Assembly (NCBI RefSeq): GCF_014647435.1
Contig: NZ_BMPE01000008.1
Coordinates: forward strand, 1-64,000
Length of the DNA: 64,000 nt
DNA from: Deinococcus radiotolerans
GTDB lineage: Bacteria > Deinococcota > Deinococci > Deinococcales > Deinococcaceae
Direction of reading: 5' to 3'
Shown here: positions 36,655-49,036 of the stretch, one piece after another
How positions within the stretch are numbered: the stretch's first letter is position 1
Layout: each line of letters begins with the position of its first letter
Position numbers and translations under genes: made by a program
The notes under the pieces: model-generated
Databases searched by the model: none
What the model was told of the DNA's origin: nothing
What the model saw: the letters and a program-made list of their open reading frames with translations, nothing else

Positions 36655-37215
36655 TTAGGCGTCGTCCGGGTCGTACCCCCAGGCCAGCAGGTCCTCAGGG
36701 GTCGGCGCGCGCTCCTCCAGCAGGGTGGTCCGACCAGCCTCCAAACGTGCGTGCACGTACACCTCGTTGCCAGGCTCGATGGTCCACAGTTCAAAGCGCA
36801 GGGCTGGCCACCGCGCCGCTGTGGCCTCCAGCCACGGGACGGGCGCCGCCCACGCCGTCACGAAATCCAGCGTGAGCCTGCCCGGCGTGACGATCACGGT
36901 GACCTCGGCGGCGTCCCGGCTGGAGCCCCAGTGCACGGCCTGCCAGGACGCGCCGTCCAGCGGCACGTCCGGCGTTGGGTCCTCGCCGCCAGCCGTGATG
37001 GCCACGGCCCGCTGAAGATCGTGCAGGCCGCCCACGCCGTACCCGCGTGCCAGCACGGCAGCCGGGACGGGGACCTGCGCGCTGAACGTCAGCGCCTGCG
37101 TCGGCGCCCGGCCACGCCCGTACACCGGGGTCGGGCCCTGCTGTGCGGCGCGCCACGCGGCGAGCAGGTCATCCGCGCCGCTCACTTCCAGCCTGTTCTG
37201 ACACCAGTTCGTCAT
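36655..37215 (-). CDS. Api92/YubB-like ferredoxin-fold protein
   Basis: A 186-residue protein starting MTNWCQNRLEVSGADDLLAAW, which fits the NWCxNxLxVxG signature of the DUF1281/Api92-like family found on phages and plasmids and in scattered chromosomes. The C-terminal part (LTLDFVTAWAAPVPWLEATAARWPALRFELWTIEPG) also matches the family layout, with aromatic-rich strands. Function is unknown. The ATG at 37215 has GGAGGAGG upstream. Family history hints at transfer from a mobile element. Confidence 0.85.
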   Translation of the reverse strand: MTNWCQNRLEVSGADDLLAAWRAAQQGPTPVYGRGRAPTQALTFSAQVPVPAAVLARGYGVGGLHDLQRAVAITAGGEDPTPDVPLDGASWQAVHWGSSRDAAEVTVIVTPGRLTLDFVTAWAAPVPWLEATAARWPALRFELWTIEPGNEVYVHARLEAGRTTLLEERAPTPEDLLAWGYDPDDA

Positions 37216-37341
37216 CTGCCTCCTCCGGGCCGTGTTGCCCTGCGGGTCATCCTGGCATGGCGTGGTCATGACAGGCGGGCGCATCGTGAACAAACCCCGA
37301 TCCCCGCGCTCCTCGCCGGCTTGTTGACAACACCCGACTGA

Positions 37342-37347
37342 TAGGCT
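37342..37347 (+). promoter_or_regulatory. Leaderless-type -10 box of the GNAT gene
   Basis: TAGGCT lies 5 nt before the GTG at 37353. TTGTTG (37321-37326) is a possible -35 at 15 bp. Confidence 0.5.
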
Positions 37348-37352
37348 GCGCT

Positions 37353-38177
37353 GTGCTTCCCTCCGATCAGGACCAGCAGGCCCGGCGGCTGCTCAGCGTG
37401 TATGACACTGAACTCCGCGAGGCGGCCGAGATGACCGGCGCCACCACCGTCACCCGCGACGGACCCCTGTGGCGCGGCACGTTCGGCGACCGGGGTTTCG
37501 TCACGTACCGTGACCTTGGTGGCCTCACCGGCCCGGCCCTTGACCACCTGATCGCGCGGACCGTCACGTATTACGCCACGCAGACGCCCGTCACGTCCTT
37601 TGAATGGAAGACCCGCGGGCATGACGCCCCCGCAGACCTGCCGGACCGGCTGGTCGCGCACGGCCTGCACGCCGAGGAGCCGGAAACCGTCATGCTGGGC
37701 GAGGCGGCGCTGCTGGCCGTGGACTTGCCCCTGCCCGGCGGCGTGCACCTGCGGCGCATCGACCATCAACCGGATCCCCTTCCCGACCTGATGCGCGCCG
37801 CGGCGGCGCAGGAGCGCGCGTTCGGCACGCCGTTTTCCGCGGCTGATCTGGCCCTGCGCGTCCAGCAGCACCGGGACCTTCTGGAGTTCTGGGTGGCGGA
37901 AGCGCACGGCGAGGTCATCTGCACCGGCCGCCTGGAAGTCGTACCCGGCACGGCGGTCGCCGGCATCTGGGGGGGCGGCACCGTCCCTGAATGGCGCGGG
38001 CGGGGCATCTACCGCGCGCTCGTCGCGCAGCGGGCCAGGTCCGCCCTGGCCCGTGGCGTGCGCTACCTGCACAGCGACTCCACCGCCGCGTCCCGCCCGA
38101 TCCTGCACCGCAGTGGGCTGCTGCCCGTGACCACCACCACGCCCTTCATCTGGACCCGCCAGGAACCCCGGCGCTGA
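37353..38177 (+). CDS. GNAT family N-acetyltransferase
   Basis: A 274-residue protein. The C-terminal half holds a GNAT domain, with acetyl-CoA-binding motif A seen as GGGTVPEWRGRGIYRALVAQRARSALARG (R-G-x-G-I type) and a following SDSTAASRPILHRSGL strand-helix. The N-terminal half (about 130 residues) is variable and may be a degenerate second GNAT repeat. The substrate is unknown. The GTG start is supported by the -10 box just upstream. Confidence 0.9.
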   Translation: MLPSDQDQQARRLLSVYDTELREAAEMTGATTVTRDGPLWRGTFGDRGFVTYRDLGGLTGPALDHLIARTVTYYATQTPVTSFEWKTRGHDAPADLPDRLVAHGLHAEEPETVMLGEAALLAVDLPLPGGVHLRRIDHQPDPLPDLMRAAAAQERAFGTPFSAADLALRVQQHRDLLEFWVAEAHGEVICTGRLEVVPGTAVAGIWGGGTVPEWRGRGIYRALVAQRARSALARGVRYLHSDSTAASRPILHRSGLLPVTTTTPFIWTRQEPRR

Positions 38178-38518
38178 ACGGCGGACAGCGCCGCAGCCTG
38201 CCTGGGTTTTTACCGGATGGGATGACCGTGCTGGCATGCCCCCACCGTCACCTGCCGCCAGACCGGCGGCCCACAGCGGCCCCCGTCCTGCTGGTGCCTG
38301 ATCGACTCGTGCGCTCCGGCCACTGGACCACCGGCCAACGGTCCATCTCAGGATGACCCCTCCCTCTGTGCCCCTTGCAGATTGTGCAGGGCGCGCGGGC
38401 TCCGGCAGCATCCTGCGCCTGTACACTCACGGACGCGCGGAGGTCCGGACAGCGGCGCTGATGCAGGCCACTGCGGGACTCAACTGATTCCGGAAGAGGT
38501 CGAAGAGGGGTGAAGGGT

Positions 38519-38962
38519 ATGGAAGAGACGATGGGGAAAGCGCCGCGGAGTCGCGCGCGCATGCTGGAGCTGGTGTTCCCGAAGGACACGAACTATCACG
38601 GGACGGCTTTTGGTGGGTGGGTGCTGTCGCTGATGGATAAGGCGGCGAGTATCGCGGCGGTCCGTCACGCGGGGGGCAATGTCGTGACGGCCCGCATGGA
38701 CGGCGTGGATTTCCACGTGCCGATCCGGGTGGCGGACGCGGTGGCGCTGGACGCGCAGGTGGTGCGGGTGGGCCGCACGAGCATGACGATCCGGGTGGAC
38801 GTGTACCGGGAGCACATGCCGACAGGGGATCAGGAGCTGGCCACGACAGGCTTTTTCGTGTTCGTGGCGCTGGATGAGCAGGGCAGGCCGCGCCCGGTGC
38901 CGCCCCTGCCGGAGGGCCAGGATACGAGTGCGGCGGAGCCGGACTTCGAGGCCCGTCCGTGA
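38519..38962 (+). CDS. Acyl-CoA thioesterase, hotdog fold
   Basis: A 147-residue YciA/BACH-like thioesterase. The hotdog helix and active-site region read [30 protein letters not shown], with the conserved Asn and Asp, and the following strands [31 protein letters not shown] are typical. It cleaves acyl-CoA to free acid. The ATG at 38519 lies about 9 nt after GAGGGG; an in-frame GTG at 38510 is less well placed. The stop overlaps the GTG of the phosphatase gene that follows. Confidence 0.92.
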   Translation: MEETMGKAPRSRARMLELVFPKDTNYHGTAFGGWVLSLMDKAASIAAVRHAGGNVVTARMDGVDFHVPIRVADAVALDAQVVRVGRTSMTIRVDVYREHMPTGDQELATTGFFVFVALDEQGRPRPVPPLPEGQDTSAAEPDFEARP

Positions 38963-39600
38963 CGGAGGAGCGGCTGCACCTGACGCTGGTGCGGCACGGC
39001 GCGACGGACTGGAATGGCGCGGGGCGCTGGCAGGGCTGGTCGGATACGCCGCTGGGCGCAGTGGGGGCGGAGCAGGCGGCGCGGCTGCGGTCCCGGCTGA
39101 CGGGCCGGGCGTTTGACCGGGCGTTCAGCAGTGATCTGGCGCGCGCGGCCCGCACGGCGGAGCTGAGCCTGCCGGCGGGGACGCCGCTCACGCTGGATGT
39201 GCGGCTGCGCGAACTGCATTTCGGGGTGTTTGAGGGTGTGACCACGGATGAGGTGCTGCACGACGCGGGGTACGCGCAGTGGCAGCTGGATCCGTGGGGT
39301 TCGCCCGCGCCGGGTGGGGAGAGCCTGGCGCAGGTGGGGGCGCGCCTGCGGGACTGGGCGGAGGAAGTGCCGGGCGGGCGCGTAATCGCGTTCACGCACG
39401 GCGCGGCGATCCGCGCGCTGCTGTGCGACCTGTTCGGCTGGCCTGCCGACCCGCAGCCGGGGTACGTGCTGCCGTTCCCGTACCAGCTGTCCCACACCAG
39501 TCTGACCACCCTGACCCGCGCCGGACGGGGCCCCGGGGCGCGCTGGGCGCTCGTGACGTACAACGATCACGCGCACCTGGAGGAGCCAGTCGGCGGTTGA
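38959..39600 (+). CDS. Histidine phosphatase family protein (phosphoglycerate-mutase-like)
   Basis: A 213-residue member of the dPGM/alpha-ribazole phosphatase superfamily. The catalytic signature [12 protein letters not shown] opens the protein. [13 protein letters not shown] supplies the second arginine, [11 protein letters not shown] the glutamate, and [12 protein letters not shown] the second histidine. Substrates in the family range from phosphosugars to cobalamin precursors; no cobalamin genes are nearby. It is translationally coupled to the upstream thioesterase (GTGA overlap). Confidence 0.93.
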   Translation: MTEERLHLTLVRHGATDWNGAGRWQGWSDTPLGAVGAEQAARLRSRLTGRAFDRAFSSDLARAARTAELSLPAGTPLTLDVRLRELHFGVFEGVTTDEVLHDAGYAQWQLDPWGSPAPGGESLAQVGARLRDWAEEVPGGRVIAFTHGAAIRALLCDLFGWPADPQPGYVLPFPYQLSHTSLTTLTRAGRGPGARWALVTYNDHAHLEEPVGG

Positions 39601-39613
39601 CCGGCGGCTGGCC

Positions 39614-40255
39614 TTACCCCGCGGTGACGCCCTCTTTCCCGTGGCGTGGTGGGGCGATGTCCAGTTCACTGGCGAGTTCGGCGAGGAAGGCGCGCATCGT
39701 GAGGGTGCGCCGCCTCGCCTCGGCCTGACCGGCGGGCGTGAGGAACGTGCCGTCGAGGCGCAACAGTTTCGTGAAGAAGTGGTCGGTGGTGTACTGGAGG
39801 TCGTCCGGGTCGCGCGCCTCGGCCCAGGGGTCGTCGGGGTGCATCAGGGCGCGGCCCAGCTGCCCGCCGACGCCCGCGACGCGCAGCACGCCCAGGGCGC
39901 CCAGGGCGTCGAGTCGGTCGGCGTCCTGAAGGGCGCGGCCCAGGGGGGTATTGGGCGTCGCGCCGCGGGAGTAGCTGTGGTCGCGCACGGCGTCTGCGAT
40001 GGCGTGGGTGTCCTCCGGGGTGAAGCCCAGCCTGGGCAGGTGGGTGAGGACGGCCTGGGCGCTGAGGTCGCTGGCGTGGGCGCGGTCCGGGTGGTTCTTG
40101 GGGAGGTTCACGACGTCGTGCGTCAGGGCGGCGGCGACGGCCAGGGCGGGCGCCTCGTCGGGCGCGCAGCGGAGCGTCCAGCGGGCCACGCGCGCCAGGT
40201 GCGCGGCGTCGTGCGCGGCGTCGGGGCGCATCTCGGTCTGCACCCAGGCCCACAC
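39614..40255 (-). CDS. HD-domain phosphohydrolase
   Basis: A protein of about 213 residues. The metal-binding HD motif is complete: the first His in DAAHDAAHLARV, LTHDVVNLPK with the His-Asp pair, IADAVRDHSYS, and the distal Asp in LQDADRLDALG. This is the YedJ/PgpB-like nucleotide or pyrophosphate hydrolase type. Sequence upstream of the chosen GTG (40255) remains in frame and protein-like up to a CTG at 40303 that overlaps the stop of the preceding gene and has GGGGTGAG before it. A non-standard CTG start is therefore possible. Confidence 0.88.
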   Translation of the reverse strand: MWAWVQTEMRPDAAHDAAHLARVARWTLRCAPDEAPALAVAAALTHDVVNLPKNHPDRAHASDLSAQAVLTHLPRLGFTPEDTHAIADAVRDHSYSRGATPNTPLGRALQDADRLDALGALGVLRVAGVGGQLGRALMHPDDPWAEARDPDDLQYTTDHFFTKLLRLDGTFLTPAGQAEARRRTLTMRAFLAELASELDIAPPRHGKEGVTAG

Positions 40256-40299
40256 GCGGGGCAGGCGGCCGTCGAGGGCCAGCAGGGGGGTCAGGCCGT

Positions 40300-40821
40300 T
40301 CAGGGGCTCACCCCGAGCGCCAGTTGGGCCTGCGCGAGGTGGTGGCGCAGGTGCCAGTCGTGCTTGGCGGTCAGGTCCCACAGCGTCTGGGGGCCTTCCT
40401 GCGGGTGGGTGAGGCTGGTGTCCAGCTGGGCGGGGCTCAGGGCGCGCAGCAGGGTCGTCCAGCGGCGGTTGGTGGTGCGCAGGAGGTCCAGGGCGTCCTG
40501 GACGGGCAGGGTGGCGTCGGGCAGGGTCAGCCAGGCGTCCTGATCGAAGGGCTGGATGGTATACGCGGGGGTGGTGAGGGCGTACTTCAGTCGGTTCAGG
40601 CCGTGGGCGTGCGCATCCGCGGTGTGGTGCGCCAGTTGCGTGATGGTCCAGCCGTGCGGGTGTGGGCGGGCGTCCAGGCGTGCGGTGGGGGTGCCGGTCA
40701 GGAGGTCCTGCCAGGCCAGCGTGACGGCGTCCATGCGCGCCGCGACGGCGCCGGGCGTGTCTGCGGTGCGCGGCAGCGGCGGGATGAGCCCGATGGGCGC
40801 GCGGGGGTCGGGGGCGGTCAT
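40300..40821 (-). CDS. YfiT/BstA-type DinB-superfamily protein (putative thiol transferase)
   Basis: A 173-residue four-helix protein. Three histidines expected to bind Ni/Zn lie in TQLAHHTADAHAHGLNRLK and DWHLRHHLAQAQ. IQPFDQDAWLTLPD is a strong family signature of YfiT/BstA proteins, described as bacillithiol S-transferases or metal-dependent hydrolases. Deinococcus uses bacillithiol, so a detoxification role is plausible. TATGCT (40828-40833) lies 6 nt before the ATG. It is co-oriented and overlapping with the HD gene downstream. Confidence 0.9.
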   Translation of the reverse strand: MTAPDPRAPIGLIPPLPRTADTPGAVAARMDAVTLAWQDLLTGTPTARLDARPHPHGWTITQLAHHTADAHAHGLNRLKYALTTPAYTIQPFDQDAWLTLPDATLPVQDALDLLRTTNRRWTTLLRALSPAQLDTSLTHPQEGPQTLWDLTAKHDWHLRHHLAQAQLALGVSP

Positions 40822-40827
40822 GCGCGC

Positions 40828-40833
40828 AGCATA
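40828..40833 (-). promoter_or_regulatory. Leaderless-type -10 box of the BstA-like gene
   Basis: TATGCT on the minus strand, 6 nt before the ATG at 40821. Confidence 0.6.
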
Positions 40834-40900
40834 CCGGCGGCGCGCGCGATGGGCGGCTGGGCCCGGGCGGGCGGCGCTGGCGGGACGGAACGGTGGGGGG

Positions 40901-40906
40901 TAGGCT
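40901..40906 (+). promoter_or_regulatory. Leaderless-type -10 box of the receiver-roadblock gene
   Basis: TAGGCT lies 6 nt before the ATG at 40913, divergent from the preceding gene. Confidence 0.6.
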
Positions 40907-40912
40907 GGGCGC

Positions 40913-41737
40913 ATGACCCGCTCTGCGCCCCGGCGCCCCACGATTCTGGTCGTGGATGACAGCCCGGGGGTCCTTCAGCACCTTGAGTACCTGCTGGCGC
41001 CGCACGTGACCGTGGTCACGGCGGAGAGTGGCGAGCAGGCGCTGCGGGCCGTGACGGCGGACACGGCGCTGGTGCTCACGGACGTGCACATGCCGGGCAT
41101 GGGGGGCGTGGACCTCGCGCGGCAGTTGCGGCGCGCGCACCCGCTGCTGCCCGTGGTGTTCATGACGGGGGGGGTCGAGGCGGACCTGCGGGTCCAGGCG
41201 CAGGAACTGGACGTGCTGGACGTCCTGCGTAAGCCGCTGCGGCCGGGTGTGCTGTTTCCGGCACTTCAGGGCTGGCTGGCGCGCCAGCCGCCGCGACCGG
41301 ACCGGGATCCGGTGGTCGCCGCCTCCCAGCGGGCGGGCGCGCGGGACACGAGTGGGAGAGCCTCCGCAGGCCCGGCGTCCCCGGGTGGGGCGCTCCTCCC
41401 GGAGTGGCCCCGGCAGCAGGCGCAGGTTCTCGTGGCGGGCCTGCTGGCCCTGCCGGGCGTGACGGCGGTCTGCGCGTTCAATGGGCGGGGCGAGCCCCTG
41501 ACGTCTCAGGAGGTGCTGGGCGTGCAGGTGGGCAGCTACCTGCGGTTCCTGCTGACGGCCGCGCAGACGCTCGCGCCGCACCTGCGGGTGCTTGCGCCGC
41601 TTAAGGCCGCGCAGCTGGAATTTCAGGAGCGGGTGCTGGTCGTGTGTCCCTCCCAGGACGGGTTCGTGGCGGTGCTGGTGCGGGATACGTCCGGCGCGAG
41701 CAGCGTGAAGGCCTGGATGCGCCGCCGCGCAGGTTGA
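40913..41737 (+). CDS. Receiver-domain protein with a C-terminal roadblock/LC7-like domain
   Basis: A 274-residue protein. The N-terminal CheY-like receiver (about residues 9-125) has the acidic pair in ILVVDDSPG, the phospho-acceptor Asp in ALVLTDVHMPGMGG and the lysine in DVLRKPLRPG. After a Pro/Ala linker, the C-terminal region (LLALPGVTAVCAFNGRGEPL...VLVVCPSQDGFVAVLVRDTSGASS) resembles roadblock/LC7 domains that regulate small GTPases or sense state. No DNA-binding domain is present. No histidine kinase is adjacent. Confidence 0.85.
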   Translation: MTRSAPRRPTILVVDDSPGVLQHLEYLLAPHVTVVTAESGEQALRAVTADTALVLTDVHMPGMGGVDLARQLRRAHPLLPVVFMTGGVEADLRVQAQELDVLDVLRKPLRPGVLFPALQGWLARQPPRPDRDPVVAASQRAGARDTSGRASAGPASPGGALLPEWPRQQAQVLVAGLLALPGVTAVCAFNGRGEPLTSQEVLGVQVGSYLRFLLTAAQTLAPHLRVLAPLKAAQLEFQERVLVVCPSQDGFVAVLVRDTSGASSVKAWMRRRAG

Positions 41738-41743
41738 CCCGTT

Positions 41744-41749
41744 TATGCT
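41744..41749 (+). promoter_or_regulatory. Leaderless-type -10 box of the 169-residue gene
   Basis: TATGCT lies 6 nt before the ATG at 41756. Confidence 0.6.
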
Positions 41750-41755
41750 GCGGGC

Positions 41756-42265
41756 ATGCTGACCTTCGCGGAGGCCCGTTCCCCTGATCTGCTGCCTGCC
41801 GTGCAGGCGGAGGCCGCCCGGCTGCTGGCGCTGGGCACGCCGGGCGTGGTGGTGCCGCCGGCGTTTGAGGAGGCGTTCTACCGGGGGGGGAATCTGCCCG
41901 AGCAGTTGCGGCGGCTGTTCGCGCCGATCCGCCCGGCCCGCATTGACGAGGACGCGCTGGAGCCGCTGGCAGCGCAGGCGCAGACCCTGATTCGCACGTC
42001 GTACCTGATGGATGACGCGGTGCAGGCCTTCTACCGCGCTCTGGCCCGCGCGAACGTTCCGGGTGGGGCGCGCATGCGGGTCCGCCGGGCGGATGAGGTG
42101 GAGGCCGAGGAGGTCACGTTCCTGGTGCCGGGCACGGCGGCCCTTCAGGCGGTGAAGCGGGTGTGGGCGCGGGACTGGACGTTCGAGGCGGTCCTGGACC
42201 GTCTGGACCGCGCGGGGAGCGTGGCGCTGGAGGCCCGGCCCACCCTGCTCCACGCCACCGGCTGA
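41756..42265 (+). CDS. Unrecognised 169-residue protein
   Basis: No family is recognised. The protein is rich in Ala, Arg and Leu and largely helical ([49 protein letters not shown]), with a short beta region near the middle ([22 protein letters not shown]). No signal peptide, membrane segment or metal motif is seen. Its -10 box shows that it has its own promoter rather than being read through from the receiver gene, although it lies only 18 bp downstream of it. Confidence 0.75.
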   Translation: MLTFAEARSPDLLPAVQAEAARLLALGTPGVVVPPAFEEAFYRGGNLPEQLRRLFAPIRPARIDEDALEPLAAQAQTLIRTSYLMDDAVQAFYRALARANVPGGARMRVRRADEVEAEEVTFLVPGTAALQAVKRVWARDWTFEAVLDRLDRAGSVALEARPTLLHATG

Positions 42266-42351
42266 CCTGCGGCGTGCGCCTGCGAAACCGACCGTGCAGG
42301 CACCTGCTAGGCCCTGTGCACAGTCGGCCTGTTCCGCGCGGTGGGCCGGGT

Positions 42352-44010
<1,659 letters not shown>

Positions 44011-44017
44011 AATCTGG

Positions 44018-44023
44018 AGTCTA
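44018..44023 (-). promoter_or_regulatory. Leaderless-type -10 box of treS
   Basis: TAGACT on the minus strand, 7 nt before the ATG at 44010. Confidence 0.6.
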
Positions 44024-44111
44024 AGACACGCCCGGTCTGGAAGCGCTGCCACGCCGTTGGGGGTGCCCTCACAGCCCTCACGCCACGCGCGGCCGGAATG
44101 CAGGCGGCATG

Positions 44112-44137
44112 AAAAAACCCACCCTTGCGGGTGGGTG
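44112..44137 (-). terminator. Terminator of the tRNA-Gln gene
   Basis: On the minus strand ACCCACCC-GCAA-GGGTGGGT forms an 8-bp stem followed by six T residues, directly after the encoded CCA end. Confidence 0.9.
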
Positions 44138-44140
44138 TGG

Positions 44141-44214
44141 TGGCTGGGGCACTAGGACTCGAACCTAGATCGACAGTGTCAGAGACTGGTGTCCTGCCAT
44201 TAGACGATGCCCCA
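44141..44214 (-). tRNA. tRNA-Gln (CTG anticodon)
   Basis: A 74-nt cloverleaf with an encoded CCA. The acceptor arm is TGGGGCA/TGCCCCA, the T arm contains GGTTCGAGTCC, and the anticodon loop CTCTGAC gives anticodon CTG. The closing pair of the anticodon stem (27-43) appears as C-U, a mismatch compared with the usual C-G of tRNA-Gln. A strong promoter and terminator flank it. Confidence 0.9.
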
Positions 44215-44259
44215 ACGGTCTTGCTCTGACCAGCTTGCCCGTAAGGCGAAGCGTGAGGG

Positions 44260-44289
44260 AGTATAAACACCCACTTGGTCGGGCGTCAA
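44260..44289 (-). promoter_or_regulatory. Promoter of the tRNA-Gln gene
   Basis: On the minus strand TTGACG (44284-44289) and TATACT (44260-44265) are 18 bp apart, giving a start about 40 nt upstream of the mature 5' end. Confidence 0.75.
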
Positions 44290-44356
44290 GTCACCCCCCT
44301 GCCGCGCCGCGACCCGCCTTCCGTGACGTAACGCCGTACAACCCGTCTGGACCGCG

Positions 44357-44398
44357 TTCAGAGCGCAGTTGCCGCGACACTCTGAACTCTGGTACACT
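44357..44398 (+). promoter_or_regulatory. Promoter of rpsA with overlapping dyad
   Basis: TTGCCG (44369-44374) and TACACT (44393-44398) are 18 bp apart. The perfect 7-bp inverted repeat TTCAGAG-N16-CTCTGAA (44357-44363 with 44380-44386) spans the -35, as an operator would. A leader of about 110 nt precedes the ATG. Confidence 0.65.
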
Positions 44399-44515
44399 AA
44401 GGTGTTGCCGCGCCCACCCATCGCCGTGCCCCAGGGCCGGACAGCCGGGTCGGGAAGCAGGTATCAGGCCGGTACGGACGCCGCAAAGCGCCCGCACCCA
44501 GGAGGACAGGAGTTC

Positions 44516-46195
<1,680 letters not shown>

Positions 46196-46212
46196 ACCCC
46201 GCCTCTTCAAGG

Positions 46213-46242
46213 CCCCCCGGTGTTCGCACCGGGGGTTTCTTG
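46213..46242 (+). terminator. Terminator of rpsA
   Basis: A strong GC stem closing a TTCG tetraloop (46213-46235) is followed by TTTCTTGTT. Confidence 0.9.
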
Positions 46243-46253
46243 TTGCCCCTGCA

Positions 46254-46279
46254 CAAGAAAGGAGGCCCAGGCGGCCTCC
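46254..46279 (-). terminator. Terminator of ppk
   Basis: On the minus strand GGAGGC (46279-46274) pairs with GCCTCC (46266-46261), followed by TTTCTT. It faces the rpsA terminator across 11 bp. Confidence 0.85.
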
Positions 46280-46300
46280 CCTCTCCCACTCGCCTGAGGT

Positions 46301-48421
46301 CTACAGCGGGTGCCGGGCCGCGGCAAACGTTCCCTGCGCGCTGAAATCCCCCGGGATCTTCATGTACTCACCGTCGGCGTTCAGTTCCCACGAGCCGCGC
46401 GTATCGGCCCACTCGGTGTCCAGGATGCTCAGGAACGCCTCGCGGTGACCGTCATCCAGCACCGGCGCGATTACCTCGACGCGGCGGTCCAGGTTGCGGC
46501 TCATCCAGTCGGCACTCCCGAAGTACACCTCGGGACTGCCGCCATTCCCGAAGGCGTACACTCGCGCGTGCTCTAGGTAGCGGCCCAGCAGGCTGCGGAC
46601 CCGCACGTTCTGCGACAGGCCCGGCACGCCTGGGCGTAGGCAGCACACGCCGCGGATGATCAGTTCCACCCGCACGCCCGCCTGAGCGGCGCGGCACAGC
46701 GCCTCGACCATGCCCGGGTCGGTCAGCTGGTTCACCTTCACGCGCACCCAGGCGTCCAGGCCGTCCCGGGCGTGCGCGGCCTCGCGGTCCAGCAGCGCCT
46801 CAAAGCCCGTGCGGGCGGTGTCCGGCGCGACCAGCAGGTGCGTGTACTCGGCCTCCGCGTACCCGGTCAGGTGATTGAACAGTTCCGCGACGTCCGCGCC
46901 CAGATCCGGGTGGGCGGACAGCAGGCTCAGGTCGGTGTACAGCCGCGCGGTCTTCGCGTTGTAGTTCCCGGTGCCGATGTGCACGTAGCGGCGCAGCCCG
47001 CCCTCCTCGCGGCGGACGATCATGGTGACCTTCGCGTGCGTCTTCAGGCCCGCGACGCCGTACACGACGTGCGCCCCGGCCCGCTCTAGTTTGCGCGCCC
47101 AGGAGATGTTGCGCTGCTCGTCGAAGCGCGCCTTGAGTTCGATCAGCGCCACGACCTGCTTGCCGTTCTCCGCCGCCGTGCGCAGCGCCGCGAGCAGGCG
47201 GGGATCGTCCCCTGTGCGGTACAGCGTCTGCTTGATCGCCAGCACCTGCGGGTCGCGGCTGGCCTCCTCCAGGAAATCAAGGATATTCGTGAAGCCGTCG
47301 TACGGGTGGTGCAGCAGCACGTCTCCCGCGCGCAGCGTATCGAAGATGCCGCTGTCCTCATCACCGTCCAGGTCCGGCACCGCTGGCGCGAACTCCGGAA
47401 ACCCCAGGTCCGGGCGTTTCACGGGCAGGCCCATCAGGTCCGCTGATCCCAGCGGGCCGTCCAGCAGGAAGATGTCCTCCGGGGCCAGCCGCAACCGCTC
47501 CTGAAGGAACGCGGTGAGCGCCGGCGGCGTGTCCCGCATCACCTCCAGGCGCACCGCTGACCCGAAACGCCGCCGCCGCAGGCCGTCCTCGATGGTGGCG
47601 AGCAGGTCCTCGGCCTCCTCCTCCTCGAACTCGTAATCGGTGTTGCGGGTCACGCGGAACGCGTGCGCGGCCAGCACGGTGCGGCCCTTGAACAGCTCGC
47701 CGATGTGCGCGGCGATCACATCCTCCAGCAGCAGGATCGTGTCCGCAATGCACACCGCGCGCGGCAGCACCCCCACCGGCACCTTCACGCGCGCGAACTC
47801 CGGAGCCTCACCCTCACCGCCGTCAAGCAGCACCGCGAGGTTCAGGCTCAGGTTACTCAGGTACGGGAAGGGGTGGCTGGGATCCACCACCAGCGGCGTC
47901 AGCACCGGCTGGATCTCCGCAAGGTAATGCTCACGCAGCTGCGCCCGCGCGCGCTTTCCCAGATCCGAGACGCGCGCAAACCGCACGCCCGCCGCGTTCA
48001 GGTCCCGCAGGGTCTTGCGGGTCACGCGCTCAATCTCACGCAGCATCACCTGCGTCCGTTCACGCACGAGCGCCAGCGTCTCGCGCGGCAGCAGACCGTC
48101 CGGGCTCGGCGTATTCACGCCCGCCGCAATCTGACGGTGAATGCCCGCCACGCGCACCATGAAGAACTCGTCGAGGTTGCTGCCGCAGATGGCCGCGTAC
48201 TTCAGCCGCTCCAGCGGCGGGTTGCGCTCATCGCGCGCCTCCGCCAGCACGCGCTCATTGAACGCCAGCCAGGACAGCTCCCGGTTCAGGAAGGGGCTCT
48301 CGGGGTTGGCGACCGTGCTGTGCGTCCGCACGTCCTCCCCCCCGGGTTCCTCCTTCCGCCGCGAGCGGCCACGAGAGGAAACGGAACGGGCAGGCAGGGA
48401 CTTATCAGCAGGCACAGTCAT
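46301..48421 (-). CDS. ppk: Polyphosphate kinase
   Basis: A 706-residue PPK1 that makes and uses inorganic polyphosphate. The N-terminal domain starts [19 protein letters not shown]. The catalytic phosphorylated histidine is in [13 protein letters not shown] and a second HKD-type motif is near [18 protein letters not shown]. The first 35 residues are basic and probably disordered. Start uncertainty: the ATG at 48421 is only 2 nt from AAGGAG, whereas the GTG two codons later (48415) has the ideal 8-nt spacing. Confidence 0.96.
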   Translation of the reverse strand: MTVPADKSLPARSVSSRGRSRRKEEPGGEDVRTHSTVANPESPFLNRELSWLAFNERVLAEARDERNPPLERLKYAAICGSNLDEFFMVRVAGIHRQIAAGVNTPSPDGLLPRETLALVRERTQVMLREIERVTRKTLRDLNAAGVRFARVSDLGKRARAQLREHYLAEIQPVLTPLVVDPSHPFPYLSNLSLNLAVLLDGGEGEAPEFARVKVPVGVLPRAVCIADTILLLEDVIAAHIGELFKGRTVLAAHAFRVTRNTDYEFEEEEAEDLLATIEDGLRRRRFGSAVRLEVMRDTPPALTAFLQERLRLAPEDIFLLDGPLGSADLMGLPVKRPDLGFPEFAPAVPDLDGDEDSGIFDTLRAGDVLLHHPYDGFTNILDFLEEASRDPQVLAIKQTLYRTGDDPRLLAALRTAAENGKQVVALIELKARFDEQRNISWARKLERAGAHVVYGVAGLKTHAKVTMIVRREEGGLRRYVHIGTGNYNAKTARLYTDLSLLSAHPDLGADVAELFNHLTGYAEAEYTHLLVAPDTARTGFEALLDREAAHARDGLDAWVRVKVNQLTDPGMVEALCRAAQAGVRVELIIRGVCCLRPGVPGLSQNVRVRSLLGRYLEHARVYAFGNGGSPEVYFGSADWMSRNLDRRVEVIAPVLDDGHREAFLSILDTEWADTRGSWELNADGEYMKIPGDFSAQGTFAAARHPL

Positions 48422-48489
48422 GACTCCTTCAGCAGTGAACAGGATTTCGGTCAGCGGGCCGTCACCGCATTACAGCACGGCCCGCCCAA

Positions 48490-48981
48490 TCAGACGTCCT
48501 GCTCCGGCCCGGCCTCCTCCGCGTCCTGCGCGGCCAGCATCACGTCCCGGAAGGCGCGCACCGCCTCCTGCACGAACATCAGGGAGCGCGGCAGGGCCTC
48601 CACGAACCCCTGCGGCTGCGCGTGCAGCGCCTCCACACCCGCCCACACGTCGCCGTCCACGGTGTGCAGCTTGACCAGCTTCGCCTCCCGGTTCACGGCG
48701 TCACACGCGAACAGCGCCCGGCCGTACTCCTCATCGGACTCCAGCGGCCAGAAGTTAGGGAACAGCAGGTGATAGAACCCCACGTCATCCCCCTGCGCAG
48801 GCACGTAGTACTGCCCACCCTCGAACATGAACGCCAGGCCCGACTCTGCGTCCACCTGCACCGCGAACCCCAGCGCCACAAGGGCGTCCCGGACCGCCGC
48901 GAGCCCCTCCGGCAGGGGCGCCGCGGACCGGGGTGGGGGGGCGACCTTCACGACCTTCTTCTTCACCGCTTGCGCAGCCAT
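48490..48981 (-). CDS. YbjN/secretion-chaperone-like protein (163 residues)
   Basis: After a basic start (MAAQAVKKKVVKVAPPPRS), the protein has the alpha/beta pattern of YbjN-type domains, which share the fold of type III secretion chaperones: ALVALGFAVQVDAESGLAFMFEGGQYYVP, HLLFPNFWPLESDEEYGRALFACDAVNREAKLVKL and a C-terminal helix. Assignment is by fold pattern only. The ATG at 48981 has GGAGGA upstream. It is the third gene of the operon headed by the 789-residue protein and may chaperone one of those products. Confidence 0.7.
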   Translation of the reverse strand: MAAQAVKKKVVKVAPPPRSAAPLPEGLAAVRDALVALGFAVQVDAESGLAFMFEGGQYYVPAQGDDVGFYHLLFPNFWPLESDEEYGRALFACDAVNREAKLVKLHTVDGDVWAGVEALHAQPQGFVEALPRSLMFVQEAVRAFRDVMLAAQDAEEAGPEQDV

Positions 48982-49036
48982 ATCATTCCTCCAGCGCACA
49001 CCCGCCAGCCCACGTCAGGGCGGCGGGACAGGGGGC

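Noticed and set aside
39614..42253. 879-codon minus-strand frame covering three genes
   Set aside because: Only its last part (39614-40255) is a real HD-domain gene. The rest is antisense to the receiver and 169-residue genes, each of which has its own promoter.
48422..48489. Possible phased array before ppk
   Set aside because: GTGAC and CTGAC are 11 bp apart but the next element is out of register, so a Pho-type link of ppk is not supported.
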